64,000 bases of DNA. Origin: Pilaira anomala (lineage: Eukaryota > Mucoromycota > Mucoromycetes > Mucorales > Mucoraceae). The notes under the pieces were generated by a model, which did no database searches, was not told the origin of the DNA, and saw nothing but the letters and a program-made list of their open reading frames with translations. Of the stretch, positions 46,165 through 57,812 are shown one piece after another. The DNA lies in contig JAIXMQ010000006.1 of the NCBI GenBank assembly GCA_025716855.1, positions 609,501-673,500 on the forward strand. The letters are read 5' to 3'. The translations under genes and the position numbers were made by a program. The first letter of the stretch is position 1. Each line of letters opens with the position of its first letter.

Positions 46165-46610
46165 TTTTCTCTTCCTCACTTTTTATATTCAATAATCTAT
46201 TACTATTTTTTTTTTGTTATCTGATGAAGAAATAATGTTTTTGTGCACATACACTATCAAGATTCCCGTGATGTTTTGTTGATACAAACAAACAAAAAAA
46301 CCCTATTATTCATCTTAAAATCATTGAGAATAATTGGATAAAAATGATGTGAAACAAATATTCAGCTGAAAGACAACCTATCACTTTTTTAAGAAAAAAA
46401 ATGAGGGGTAAATGATGTAACATTAAAAAAGATTGTATTAATTCTTTGTAAGAAACAATGCAATTATTAAGAAAACAATAGAGAAAATACAAGTGTGTTT
46501 ATGTGCTAAAAATGAGTCAAGGTATTTTATTTTTGCCATAAAAATTTTTTTTTCTATTCTAGACCAGGTCTAATCCGCGCCAGGCAATGTTGTATAGTGT
46601 ATAAATTGGT
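45947..46610. other. Intergenic, convergent 3' ends
   Basis: Lies between the PPP4R1-like stop and the NDUFA4-like stop. It holds a pyrimidine-rich stretch at 46017-46120, about A28 at 46134-46161, and (TTA)n at 45999-46016. Probably two 3' UTRs; no gene seen. Confidence 0.45.
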
Positions 46611-46948
46611 TTATAATCTATCGCGAGAGTAGCTATAATGAAGTATATATATGTAAGTAAAAAAAAAAAAAGAAGAAAAACTATTTATATATAATTAACT
46701 TACGTCTTCTCAAACTTTTGATTCACAGTCATGAACTTGACTTGTGTATCTTGGTCAATGTTTTGCCAAGGGTAGGGGTTGTTGGTACGATCCCAAACAA
46801 CTTCAGGGCCTCTAGCAAGACGAGTCAAATAGTATGCTGATAAACCAACTGCGGAACCGACAGTAATGTAGATAGGAATAATTTCATGTTTATACCAGAT
46901 GCTCCAGAAGGACTTCTTAGCAGAGTTAGCAGCGGCACCAGCAACCAT
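46611..46948 (-). CDS. NDUFA4/B12D (MLRQ)-type mitochondrial subunit
   Basis: Proposed exons 46948-46704 and 46632-46611 give 88 residues. A single membrane helix (about residues 20-42, HEIIPIYITVGSAVGLSAYYLTRL) is followed by ARGPEVVWDRTNNPYPW, the B12D/MLRQ family pattern. These are small inner-membrane subunits associated with complex I or cytochrome oxidase. The unspliced frame stops at 46700 within a perfect GTAAGT donor, and splicing to the TATAG at 46633-46637 replaces the last residue with a short basic YSRDRL end. I prefer the spliced form, but the 82-residue read-through is possible. A CCAAT box on the minus strand lies about 140 bp upstream (47088-47092), common for respiratory genes. 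Confidence 0.82.
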
Positions 46949-47884
46949 TTTTTTTAAATAAAAGTGAAAAAGATGAAAAACAACTAATTTTCGAATTACA
47001 TCTTGTTTATATATTCAATAAATTTAAAATCCCGGGGGGTTTAATAAAAGCGCAGAACAAGGTTGGGGTAGAAACGCTTATCTTTTCATTGGTAAACATT
47101 CGTATTTGAGCTTTAAATCAGTACCGACTAAAATCAAGGGATTGTCCAATCGATATGTCATTTCTAGATAAAAAAATTTTATTGTTGGTGCCTGACTTAT
47201 AAAAGGTCTCACTTTCTTTTTTTTCCCTTTTTCCATTAACATATGAATCTAAAACCTACCTTCATATATATCTATGTTTGATTAAAAAAGAATTGTACCT
47301 ACTAATATAATCAATTATTACATATTTGTTGCTATGTTACTGCTAAATTTTTTATTTATTTATTTATTTACATTATGTATTTATCGATCGTGTAGTTACG
47401 GATGCAGTCATTGCAGATATAGCCACTACAGTTTATAATGCACTGAGACAAGAAAGAATCAATATCTATAAATATCTTATTCTGGACCGACTAAATAAAG
47501 CTAATTTTTGATATCTAATACATGTGATTTCAGTAAAATAAAAGGCACACGTCAACATAAACTCGGTCACGATTATTATTATTTTAATCATATATGCAAA
47601 CAGTTGTTGTTTGAAGAAAACGGCGCTTTTCTGAAAAGTCCCGGGTATTCAATATTCCAAAAACAAAGAGAATTGTTGAAATATGCACAATATTACAAAG
47701 AGTAGAATCAAGGGACGTTGTACTACCTTTTAATAATTATTGAGACACAGCGTCTCAAACTATTTCTTTAACCTTTGTTTTAATATATTTTACACTTGAA
47801 AAAAAAAAATTAAACTATTTTTTTTTCCTCTTTCTTTCTTTCTTTCCTTTTCTCTCTCTCTCTCTCTTTTTCTTATATAAATAT
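46949..47884. promoter_or_regulatory. Divergent intergenic region, NDUFA4-like / TBC gene
   Basis: Separates two head-to-head genes and so holds both promoters. CCAAT-type motifs occur at 47088-47092 (minus) and 47148-47152 (plus). Immediately before the TBC start is a strong pyrimidine tract (47820-47872, mostly CT). A plus open frame at 47508-47705 has no domain and was not accepted. Confidence 0.45.
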
Positions 47885-49437
47885 ATGGAAGTCATGAAAG
47901 ACGAACAGTCGTTACAAGATTCAGATTTTGGCTCTGTTGATTTAACCGGAAGTTTATCATCCACCCATCTCTCACCAGCAGATAATTTTACAGCTGATAA
48001 ACTACTAGATGAACTCACCTCATTGCCAACACAAAACTCACTTTATGCTAGTAGTATCGGTAATAGCTCTAGAAATACTTACGACCAATTCTTTGAAGAA
48101 GTTTCACTTGACTTACCGAGACAACAACAACAACAAGAAAAAGTAGAAGAAAAGACTCCTCCTCGACTTATCAAGTTTATGCCACGTAAAAACAATTCAA
48201 CTCAAACTTCCAATACAACTGAAAATCCCTCATCCGACATTGGGCCGTTTTATTCTATTTCCAATGTCTTGGATGATACCACTACAAATACTACAACAAA
48301 ATCTAATACAAATATTTTGGTTGGAAGAGAAAGTGGTGATTATGAGTCTATTGATGTCAATAACCCAACTAATCCTAGAGCTGCTAGACGTAATGTCAAT
48401 GAAGCAGAAGTCATTGCTACTTCAGGTGGTACCTCTATGGGCCCTACAAGACGACGTTCCATGTAAGTTTTTTTTTTTTGTTCGGCATAAAAAATGGAAT
48501 AATTAATATATAACATATTTTATAGCTTAAATCCATTTAAAAGAAACAAATCTATCAGTCATAAACCTTCACCTCTAGAATCAGTTATTTCTAAAACTCG
48601 ACCACGTATGTTACCACCTAAAGATCCACAAGAAGAAAAAAAGCATTTACAAGAATATGAAACCATGATGAAAAAAGCGAGGAAATTAGAAGCAAAGAAA
48701 CAAAAGGAAAACTATCGTAAAAAGGAAGAAAAAGATAAAAAGACATTTAATGCAATTCAAACTTGGGAAAATGAGATTATTCCACAATGGAAATCAAAAG
48801 TAAAAGATAAAAAAACAATACAATTATGGGTTCAAGGTGTTCCTCCTCGATGTAGAAAAAGAGTTTGGAAATTAAAGATTGGTAATGACTTGGAAATTAC
48901 AAAAAGCATGTTTTTGGAATGTCAGAGAAGAGTGCCGCAATCCGCTCGTACAAAAGATCAAACTGTATCACAAAAGCCTTTTGATCCTACCACTACAAAT
49001 GCATTAGATCCACCTTCTTATCATTCTCGTAGGCAGAGAAGAACAAGTAGTTTAGATGTATTAAGAGAACAAGAAGATCATTTACATCGATTTGATGAAA
49101 ATGATGGTAGACGATCAAGTATGGAATTACGTCCTTCTTCTTCTACTAGTTATTCATTTGCAACTGATTCTGAATACGAGGGAAGTCATAAAAGGGCTGA
49201 TTCATTTGGTGGTAGAAGTGCAATGGAATTAGAATCAAATAGAGATAGTAATGATGATGCTGATATCGATATTGGATTAGAAGATGATGAGGAAGACGAT
49301 ACAACAAGTCAAGAAGATGAAGGTGAAGAAGGAGATGATGAAGAGAAAATACTAACAGATCCTACTGCTATTAATTTCTTGAATAAGGCTATTGATGAAG
49401 ATATTTTACGTACTTTACCAAGTCTTTGTGTATTTCA

Positions 49438-49484
<47 letters not shown>

Positions 49485-49674
49485 AAAAAAAAAAAGAATA
49501 GAATACTTGTATTGTATAAAATATTCATTTAAAATTTAATAATTAGCCTGATGGACCTTTATTCATGTCACTACGTAAAGTACTTCATGCTTATGTCGGT
49601 TATAGATCTAATATGACTTATGTAAGTTTACAAAGTATATATGTAAATATTTATCTATTTATACTAAATCACAC

Positions 49675-49745
<71 letters not shown>

Positions 49746-50340
49746 GTCTCGGGGAGCTTCATTTTTAGCAGGCGTGCTTCTACTCAATATGAATGCTCAA
49801 GAAACATTTGTTTCTTTAATTAATATGATTCGTAACAGTAAAGTATTATCCGCACTTTACAGCTCTGACGAAAAAAAGATTCAGGGTTTTTTCAAGGTCT
49901 TTAATGTCATCTTTGCCGAGAATTTACCCAAACTCTACTTACATTTTAAAAATTTAACTTTGACACCCGATAACTATTTGCCTGATTGGTTCATGACGGT
50001 ATTTGCTTCTGTCATTCCGCTAGAATTATCCTCCCGCTTGTGGGATATCTACTTACTTCATGGTGATATCATCTTATTTCGTACTGGCTTAGTTGTACTT
50101 AAATATCTTGAGCCCTTATTATGGGGCGGTGGATTCAGTGAGACTGTAAAAATATTAAATATGGGATTTGTTGGTGAACACCGTGGTGAGGAAGTGAAAG
50201 CTGCTTTGGCAGTGAGTGGCCATATCACGGATGGGGATGAAGATCCCTTTTTCGATGAAATTTTGGGTCGTAAAGGTGTTACTTTGGATGAAACTAGGTT
50301 CAATGAGCTACTTGGTGCCCATATGCCTCGTTCAACTTAG
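47885..50340 (+). CDS. TBC-domain Rab GTPase-activating-like protein
   Basis: Four exons, 47885-48462, 48526-49438, 49547-49621 and 49747-50340, give 719 residues. The first 290 residues are disordered (Ser/Thr/Asn-rich), then a charged helix leads into the TBC domain: VPPRCRKRVWKLKIGN (subdomain A), a long acidic Ser-rich insertion (about 345-470), IDEDILRTLPSL with the arginine finger (Arg488), then HAYVGYRSNMTY, ASFLAGVLLLN, PDWFMTVFASVIPLELSSRLWDIYLLHGD. It resembles TBC1D12/14. TBC proteins switch off Rab GTPases in membrane traffic. At the glutamine-finger position the sequence is Ser-Arg-Gly, so the catalytic Gln is missing (see findings). Intron 2 contains a run of about 42 A; intron 3 holds CT and AT repeats. 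Confidence 0.87.
49681..49739 (+). repeat. (CT)16 followed by (AT)n microsatellite in an intron
   Basis: A perfect (CT)16 at 49681-49712 abuts an (AT) run to 49739, ending seven bases before the 3' splice site at 49746. Length changes here could affect splicing of the TBC gene, since the tract takes the place of the pyrimidine tract. Confidence 0.9.
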
Positions 50341-50644
50341 TTAATAAACTTTTTTATTTTTATTTTTTGTGTAAAGTAAGTCAAAATAAATAATTGTATA
50401 TTCTTAATAGTATTTGCTAGCATAATAGAAGTATCCGCCTATAATTAGTATCTATCAGTAGTATGAGTAGTACTGGACATGTACTGAGAATTAAATACCT
50501 ATTTTCAAATATGCGTAGTTAGCTACTTTATTTCATAATACGACTGCTCAGTAATAATTGAATGATGAATTATTATAAGTCTGGACAATAATTTAATTTT
50601 GTAGAAATTATTATTGTACACATGTATTTTATTATCTATATAAA
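50341..50644. other. Intergenic, convergent 3' ends
   Basis: AT-rich 3' UTR sequence of the TBC gene (plus) and NCS6 (minus). No gene or element recognised. Confidence 0.45.
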
Positions 50645-51984
50645 CTACCAACTGACATCTCGTTTATCCAACTTGGCATCATGTAAAATACCACCAGGCA
50701 CACGAGGAGGGGGTGTATATACATCCTTAGGATCTTTAGGTTGAACCAATTGAGGTTGATCTTCATCTCTTTGAATTTCTGAAAAGTGTTGAACCTTACG
50801 TACATTATCCGCAATAGGAGGTGCATTTTCAATTTCTTCACGTTTCTACACAAGAAAAGTAAGTATATATAGTCATATATAGTCATATAATTAAAAAATT
50901 TCACTTACAGCCTTTGAAGCCTTTCCAATACCCATTTGTGGTAAACCACGATGAAGACCTTCTAATAAACAACAAGCCTTACATAAAAGGTTAGATGACA
51001 TATAACCACAACGTTCACAGGTCTTTTGAGTTGGCATCTTTGTTCCTGTTTTAATTTCAAAAGCTTCACCAGAATGAATGATATCGACAATAGCACTAGG
51101 TCTAATTGCTTCTAAATCTTTTAAAAAGGTACGGGCGTGACCACGATAAGCATTTGGTGAATAAATACATTCAGTAGAGAAATAATCCAATTTCTTGAAA
51201 TAGGCGTACATAACAATTTCCTTTTCGTATGTATATTTAAATGGCTTTGATCTTCTAATATTACTTTCACCTTGAGTTACAATTTCTGTACATCTACCCA
51301 ATCTAGCAATATCTCCACGGAAGACTATACACAACATAAAATATGTGTTAGCCAAAATACCTTTTTTTTAAACGGTGGTTTTACTTACTGTTCATCAAAA
51401 TAGTCTCGGCAATATCATCAGCATTGTGCCCTGTAACAATATGATTGACACCCAACATGACAGCACCACGATCTAATGCTTGACGTCTAAACACACCACA
51501 GTAGGTACAGTTATTCTTTCTACCTACTTCTGCAACAATTTCGTCCATACTCCAGCCATATAAATCATGGTATGATACAATCTTAAGAGGAAGGTCGTAT
51601 TGTTGTTGATTACGCTTAACTGTCTCTAATGAATCGTCTCTGTATCCTGTAATTCCTTCATCGACTGACAATAAATAAAGGTCAAGGCCATAATCGTAAC
51701 GATCATTCAATGTTTTCATAATATGTGCAAGTACGGTGGAATCTATCTAAAGCATGAGTAAAAGAAATTGGTAGTAAGCTTCAAGTGAGACTTCTCTTAC
51801 CTTTTCCTCCACTAGCACCAATGGCAACTCGTTCACCTCGTTGGAATAAGTTTGTATCTTTAATTGTATGATGAATCTCGGTCTCAAAGACATAATAAAA
51901 GCACTCTTGACAAATTTGTTGGCCTGTCTTGGGCCTTTTCAAGATAGCCCTTTTCTTGGCACAGAGTACACATAACTTCACCAT
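50645..51984 (-). CDS. NCS6: Cytosolic tRNA 2-thiolation enzyme (CTU1/Ncs6)
   Basis: Four minus-strand exons, 51984-51801, 51742-51389, 51324-50909 and 50845-50645, give 384 residues. N-terminal zinc Cys pairs (Cys5/8 and Cys25/28) precede the ATP-pyrophosphatase PP-loop SGGKDST (58-64), which is itself split by an intron. Then come [28 protein letters not shown] and [15 protein letters not shown], all CTU1 hallmarks, and a C-terminal [22 protein letters not shown] zinc site. With CTU2/Ncs2 and Urm1 as sulfur donor it makes the mcm5s2U34 of tRNA-Lys, -Glu and -Gln. Exon 4 supplies the conserved [16 protein letters not shown] tail. All joins keep conserved motifs. Confidence 0.95.
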
Positions 51985-52811
51985 ATTGAAGTTTGATTTT
52001 TTTTTTGTGAATAGAAACCGAAAAATAGAAAAAAAGGATTTTTATAGAATTATAAAAAGCAGTCATGTCACAAAGCAATGCCATGTGTAAAATTATGGTT
52101 CTATCATACCTATCTCTACAGACTTACATATTGGATATGTAATGCTATAAACATTACTTTATAGAATGTTATTAAATAGACTCTTCCTTGAGACAAGATG
52201 AGACTGAGATTCAAATCAAAGAGATGGCTTTACAAGTGCTCTGTATTTTTACGGCCACTTACATAATAGTCAAAGAGGCCAGTTTATTTACATATTCAGG
52301 CTGCGCATAATATCTAATTACGCTTCTAAAACCTGATAATAGTAAGATTTAGTACTTATTTTTTTTTCTTGAATACCAGACCAAATTGAGAAAGACCTAA
52401 ATCCTTTTTGGTTTTACAATCGTCAAATTACTTTCATTGCAGAAATATCTATAATAATAACTTTTTGTTTTTTTTTATTTCAATACGCATATATCTGTTG
52501 TAAAAAAAAAAAAAAAGAAAACATACGACATATAGCATGTCCAACAAGATAATATTATTAGAATTAATGAACAATGGTGATATTAGCTAATAATTAGCTT
52601 TAGCGAAATTCATTGTTGACCATTTTGAAAAGAAATGAATAACGAAAAGCTTGATTATTAGGAATATAAAGTTTATATGCTGGAAATCATAAGCGGTATT
52701 TTTTTTAACAAACTGTTATAATATGCTTCAATCTATAATAGCTCGTATTTTTACCTACAACATGGTAATAGCTTTTTAAAGTATTTGTTTTTTAAACATA
52801 CAATTTCGCAT
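51985..52811. other. Intergenic, upstream of NCS6
   Basis: Holds the NCS6 promoter and the 3' UTR of the second alcohol dehydrogenase. AT-rich with A14 at 52502-52515. No gene or specific element recognised. Confidence 0.45.
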
Positions 52812-54055
52812 TTATTCATTTTCTAAAACAAATCTAAATTTAGGCTTTCCTGCTCTGAAAGCTTCAATGGCCGTATTAACATCTGACATTTTATATTTTG
52901 TGATCCAAGGCTTTATATTTTTCTTTGCCGCAAATTCAATCATTTCTCTCATCTCAGCAGGAGAGCCTGCAGCAGAACCAGAGACACTGGCTTGATTAAT
53001 AATTAATGCAAATGGGCTCATCTCTGGGAATTTCCATCTAGGAATACTGACATTCATAAATTTACCATTGACAAACAAGAGTTCCAAGAACCGCTCCCCT
53101 AAAATAAAATATGAATACTTCTGCGTAGCAGATTTTTTTAAAAATAAAACTGTAAACTTACATTGAAAGTCCTGTCCGGTACCGGTACAAAGAATATGTG
53201 TTAATTTATGTTTGTATTTTTCCATATCCTCAACGACTTCTGTATTGATATAGTCATCACAGCCCAGTTCAAAAGCAACAGCTCTCTTCTTATCATTGTG
53301 AGACATACCGACGACAGCGGCGCCCATAGCTTTGGCGAACAATATACCAAAATGGCCGAGACCACCTAATAAAAAAAAAGAAATTAGAATACTATATTAT
53401 TTCGTCAATTGAAAACTTTTTAGATTACATTACCGATACCCATAACACCTACAACGCTTTTTTCATTCACATTACCGTGTTTTAATGGAGCATAGGTAGT
53501 AATACCAGCACAGAAGAAGCATGCCGCATCTTTATTAGACATATTATCGGGAACTTTGAATACCCAACGATAGTCACCTCTCCATTTATCAGCATATCCA
53601 CCATACGTTTTATCGCCCGTATGCCAATGACTGTTGTATGTAGTTACAGTAAGCTTTTCACAAACGTTTTCAAAACCGGCTTTACAAGCCCCACATTCAC
53701 CACAGGACTCACATTGTGGTCCAACGCCTACACGGTCACCTACTTGGATCGATTTGACATTTTTACCTGCCCGAGTTACTACGCCAACAATTTCATGGCC
53801 GGCAACACAAGGGAACTCTGTTGGTCCCCAACCTTCATCAATAGTATGTATATCGCTACCACAAATACCGCAATGTGTAATATCTATATCTACACAGTCT
53901 TCATCCCATTTTCGAAGATTTAACTTCATTTGAATAAGTTCTCCTCCTGTAGCGGAAAAAGTAAATGTTTGGACGTTTAGTTATCTTCTCCCTCTCTCTT
54001 TATTTTTTTTTTTACCTGTCTCAGTAGCTGCCCATCCAGTAAAAGTGTCTGTCAT
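52812..54055 (-). CDS. NADP-type alcohol dehydrogenase (cinnamyl-ADH/Adh6 family), copy 2
   Basis: Four minus-strand exons, 54055-54016, 53946-53434, 53365-53162 and 53098-52812, give 347 residues. The zinc-dehydrogenase features match copy 1: THCGICGSDIH, GHEIVGVVTR, a CESCGECGACKAGFENVC structural-zinc site and GIGGLGHFGILFAKAMG. Differences cluster at residues 13-20, in the substrate-pocket half (for example LNLLHVNG in copy 1 versus LELLFVNG here), and at the C-terminus, which is one residue longer. Exons 1-3 are identical in length to those of copy 1. Opposite orientation and about 21 kb distance point to an inverted duplication, with all genes in between being unrelated single copies. 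Confidence 0.93.
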
Positions 54056-54637
54056 AACTTAAATTACAAAAGATAATATTTTAATTATTATATCTATTAA
54101 TTCTTTAGATACCTGCGTATTTATACCTATTTTAGCTCCCAGACATTCGGATACTGAAAGTGAGACAAAATATTCATGCATACTATGATCACTTTAAATA
54201 TTTTACATGACCTTGGTGATGGATGCTAGTAGAAATTTATTTATTTTGTGAGGAAATGGAAAACATCAACTCTTATTCCAAAGTTTTGATTATTATGACT
54301 ATCGAAGCATAATGATATGTCTATAGATAAACAGATACACATTCTAAATTAATTACTTGGGTTCATTGTTTCGTATGGGTACAAAGTTCGGGTTTTAAAG
54401 TCGTAAATGATGTATGTATTGAAAATATATGTAGGGAAACGGTTTCGTAACCGTGCGTAATTCATTTAAAATAGACTGGTTAGATATTCAAATCTCAAAA
54501 AAACACAAAAAATTTAAATGCAATCATTAATATGGTAAAGATACAAAAATTTATTTAAAATTTTTACAAAAAGAATTTGTTAATACGCATTACGTAGAAT
54601 ATCCAGCAATTAAAGAATTGCATATATATCACTAAAA
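54056..54637. other. Intergenic, upstream of alcohol dehydrogenase copy 2
   Basis: Contains the core promoter listed at 54120-54151 and the 3' UTR of the His-rich protein gene. No gene seen. Confidence 0.45.
54120..54151 (-). promoter_or_regulatory. Core promoter of alcohol dehydrogenase copy 2
   Basis: Reading the minus strand: CCGAATG, CTGGGA (54142-54137), then TATAAATAC (TATAAA at 54125-54120), ending about 65 bp before the ATG. The order and motifs match those before copy 1; the CTGGGA-to-ATG distance is 87 bp here and 91 bp there. Confidence 0.55.
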
Positions 54638-55052
54638 TTAACGGTCATAACGATAACGGTGACGATAATGGTCATGGTCATCATCGTGGTCGTGGCGATG
54701 ACGGTCGTGGCGATGACGGTCATGGCGATGGCGATGGTGATGGTGGTCATCGTCATTAAGATTGACATCGCGGGCACTATGTGTAACATAGGTAATTAGT
54801 CAACTGGCTTTTTTAATTATTAAATGTAAAATGTACTTACACTAATGCATTAGATGGCTGACCATATTGTTCATAAACAGAATTCCACCAGTCACTTACA
54901 GATTGCTCATGAGCAGTACGAGCTTCGTTTAAAGAAGAAAGAACATCAGTTTCAGCGGTAACAAGATTATCACGTTCCTGGAAATTTGCCGCTTGGATTT
55001 GAAGGAGAGAGATTAAGCAGAGAATAGTTGAAGTAACAGAATAGATTTTCAT
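54638..55052 (-). CDS. Small secreted protein with His/Arg/Asp-rich tail
   Basis: Two minus-strand exons, 55052-54841 and 54776-54638 (GTAAGT donor, CATAG acceptor), give 116 residues. Residues 1-21 are a signal peptide ending at QA/ANF. Residues 22-75 form a helical, acidic-leaning region with DWWNSVYEQYG. From about residue 76 the sequence is almost only His, Arg, Asp and Tyr, with DDDHHHHRHRHD and tandem DRHRH units. Such a tail could bind Zn, Cu or Ni, or act as a pH-sensitive polycation; it is unlike any family I can name. Without splicing the protein would end before this tail. Runs of GATGACGGTC-type repeats in DNA suggest growth by slippage. Confidence 0.72.
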
Positions 55053-56357
55053 TGTTAAGATGAGCAGTTAAGAAAAGTTAACGAAAAAAAAAGAATACTA
55101 AAAAATTGGTCCTTTTTATTTACTTTGCAAATTTCATTATATCAATGTATTCTTAAAATCTAAACCTGCTTTATACTTATATTTATAAATTTAAAGTAGT
55201 TTTTATTCTCGACAATCTATAGATCAAAACTTCTTTTAAAACATAATAGAAAACTATCTGTAACTATTCCTTACTTAGAAATTCAATCTATCATTTATTG
55301 AATGTTTGGATAAAACAATTATTGTTACTTTGCTAAAAATGAAAAATGAGATTGGTTAACAAGCTATAATTTTTTGTAAAAAATACAAATCTGTTGCTAT
55401 CGCTGTAATATCGCTCATAGTTAACAATACGGCAAATCGACGCATATTCGTATAAATATCGAAGGTTTTTTTATACTAGTTGCAATAGGTAAAGAACTTA
55501 TGCAATTTCATGCAATGGTCCGTTTCTATGAACATAACACGTATCATGAAACTTAGTCATTTAATTGAGGGAAAAAAGTTGGAAAAGGAGGCATAGGAGG
55601 TAATATTGGATATAAAAGTAAAAGAAGAAAACTTGGTAACTGCTCAAGTATTTTTAGTAAATTATTGATGATGAAAATGTGTGGTCTATCGTAGTTTCGC
55701 TCTGACAGCTATATAAGCTCTTTTACTCGTAATTTTCTTGAAATCTGGGTACATATATTATATCTCTTCATAAATCTTTCCAAGATTTCTTTATATGATA
55801 AATATAATTACGATGTTCCTCTTTAAATATTCTTCAAATTTTACTAAACCTGTAAGCCATAATAACATCAACTAGCATCTTTATTATATATACTACTATC
55901 TTTTGTAACATGCACGGCCCAGTCCCACCTATTCGATTTATTTTTTTGTTTGTTCTACGTTTTTTTCAGGTTTCCTTCTATATACCATTCGTATTGCTAC
56001 AAAAACTGATTCGATTTGCATTATAGTAACAGGTTTCCGATACGTCAATGGTTTAACTGAGAACAAATCCTCTTAACTCATTTATCAGAAAATGCCCCTA
56101 AACTACTTTTTTTTTAGAAACAATAAATATATATTTCGTTTGTTACAGTATATGACATAGGTATGCCTGAAAAGAACATTTTTTATTTTATAAATGGGTC
56201 AACTAAGATCGGATATTCACAAAAAAAACATGTTTTTTGAGAATATATTGGACACATTTATGTAAAAATAATCATGATGGTATACTGAAAAACATTATTT
56301 TACCTAAGAACTTTATTCATTTGCAAAAATATAAAAAATAATAAAATAAAAGAGAAA
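55053..56357. other. Intergenic, 1.3 kb, no gene found
   Basis: AT-rich DNA between the secreted-protein start (minus) and the TLS1 stop. No open frame with a domain, tRNA or repeat was recognised. A GCACGGCCCAGT string at 55913-55924 recurs in similar form at 60962-60973. Confidence 0.45.
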
Positions 56358-57432
56358 TCATTTTCTCATTCTCTTCTTAAATCTAGCAGCAACTTGTTCG
56401 TCAGTAGCCATTAACTTATGATCTAGCCTAGGTTTGAATTGTTTTGGTATTTGTTTTTCATAGTTTGCAGGAATGTATTCTATTGATTGGATGATTAGTC
56501 ATTGTACTTGCACAAAATAATTCGCTTTTACCTTCTTCTGACCGTGCCCTACTTTCCTCTTCTTTTTGAGTTTCATCAATTAATTTACGTTTAGCTCTTT
56601 CTGTTTCTTCGATATTTTTTAATCGAGTACTATAAACATTTGTGTTAATTTTTTTTTCATGTAGCATTATATGATGCGGATATAAGAAAAAAACTTACTC
56701 TATACCAAGATCAACTTCAGGAATAGCAGTAAGCATTTGCGATGATAACTGGACATTTCCTTCTGACTCTTGCTTTTGTCCTCCTTTCAATCTATCGGGA
56801 ATACGATATAACTCTTCATAAATATCAACTAACCCACGATCAGTATTTTCATCATTATCTTCTTCGTCCTCTGGAAGAGCAGAACCACCTCGTCTTTTTC
56901 TCATTTCATTTTCAATATATTCCATCCTAAATAACGCATAATTAATAACTAAAACGAAACAAAACATAACTTGATCTTACATGTGTTTATCCACATCTAA
57001 AGTGTTTGTCGCTGTGGCAAAAGAATCTAACTTGAGCTTTCGTACACTTGTTGGATCGTCCTCTTCCATCTTTTGTTTATATGCATCAGGATCAACAAGT
57101 CCACCCTTCTTTAAATTCCAAGAATTGGAATCCTCTGGTAACTTCTTCTTCTTTTTCTTTTTGTCAGCTCCCTTTAATAATTTTTCGACATCTATACCGA
57201 CGTGTTTGCGACGTAATTTACGTAATTCGGCCAACTCTTCTATGGTTGCACTACATAAGCAATGATTCAGATAATAAAGGTAAGGTGTTTGGAAAAGTTA
57301 TGAATAGTAATTTTTGCTTTTTCCTTACCTGACTTGTTCGATTTCCTCCGTGGGTTCTGCTGCAGCAATTTCAGTCTCATCGTCGGAATCGATCTTCTTC
57401 TTTCTGTAGTTTTTCTTTTTAACTATAACCAT
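56358..57432 (-). CDS. TLS1: TLS1/Hep59 (C9orf78) splicing-linked protein
   Basis: Five minus-strand exons, 57432-57329, 57250-56981, 56926-56699, 56629-56532 and 56479-56358, give 273 residues. The protein is highly charged. It shows the Hep59/TLS1 block: RKLRRKHVGIDVEKLLKG near residue 50, then KHMMEYIENEMRKRRG, and a helical ERAKRKLIDE stretch leading to a basic C-terminus (FKKRMRK). In fission yeast Tls1 acts with spliceosomal Brr2 to splice shelterin transcripts; the human homologue C9orf78 is also a spliceosome component. A nuclear role in splicing is therefore expected. The N-terminus KKKNYRKKK is a likely nuclear signal. Confidence 0.85.
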
Positions 57433-57812
57433 TGTAATATACAGAAACGAAGAAGGTCAAGGTGGATTCTCAGCCACTACATAGTCCGGTGTTTCAAAAA
57501 TAACAAAATGTTGATTTCATTCTGCACGCAATATCGGCTTAAAAGTAGAACAAAGCAAATAGTTTTAAAATAGGACAGGATAATATTGTTTATTTAATAT
57601 AAGTTGTCAGTACCTGTTGAAAGTGTAAAAAATGAGAGAGTAAGTCAGAATGGCTGAAAAAAGATAATGATGATTGAATAATATCCTTTTAAGTGTTGTT
57701 GTATGTGGTACAACCAGGAGCGAATGACGTCGAATTATTATTTATTTCTAAAAGCCAAGAAATATTTACCCTTCTTTTCTTTCTTCTTCATATACTCATC
57801 TCTTAAATAAAA
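57433..57812. promoter_or_regulatory. Divergent TLS1 / BAR-protein intergenic region
   Basis: 380 bp between head-to-head starts at 57432 (minus) and 57813 (plus), holding both promoters. No TATA box or known site was clear. Confidence 0.45.

Noticed and set aside
45795..46235. Leu-rich 146-codon plus-strand frame
   Set aside because: Off-frame reading of the ACT repeat at the end of the PPP4R1-like gene plus pyrimidine-rich 3' UTR.
47508..47705. 65-codon plus-strand frame between the NDUFA4-like and TBC genes
   Set aside because: No recognisable domain and isolated from both flanking genes.
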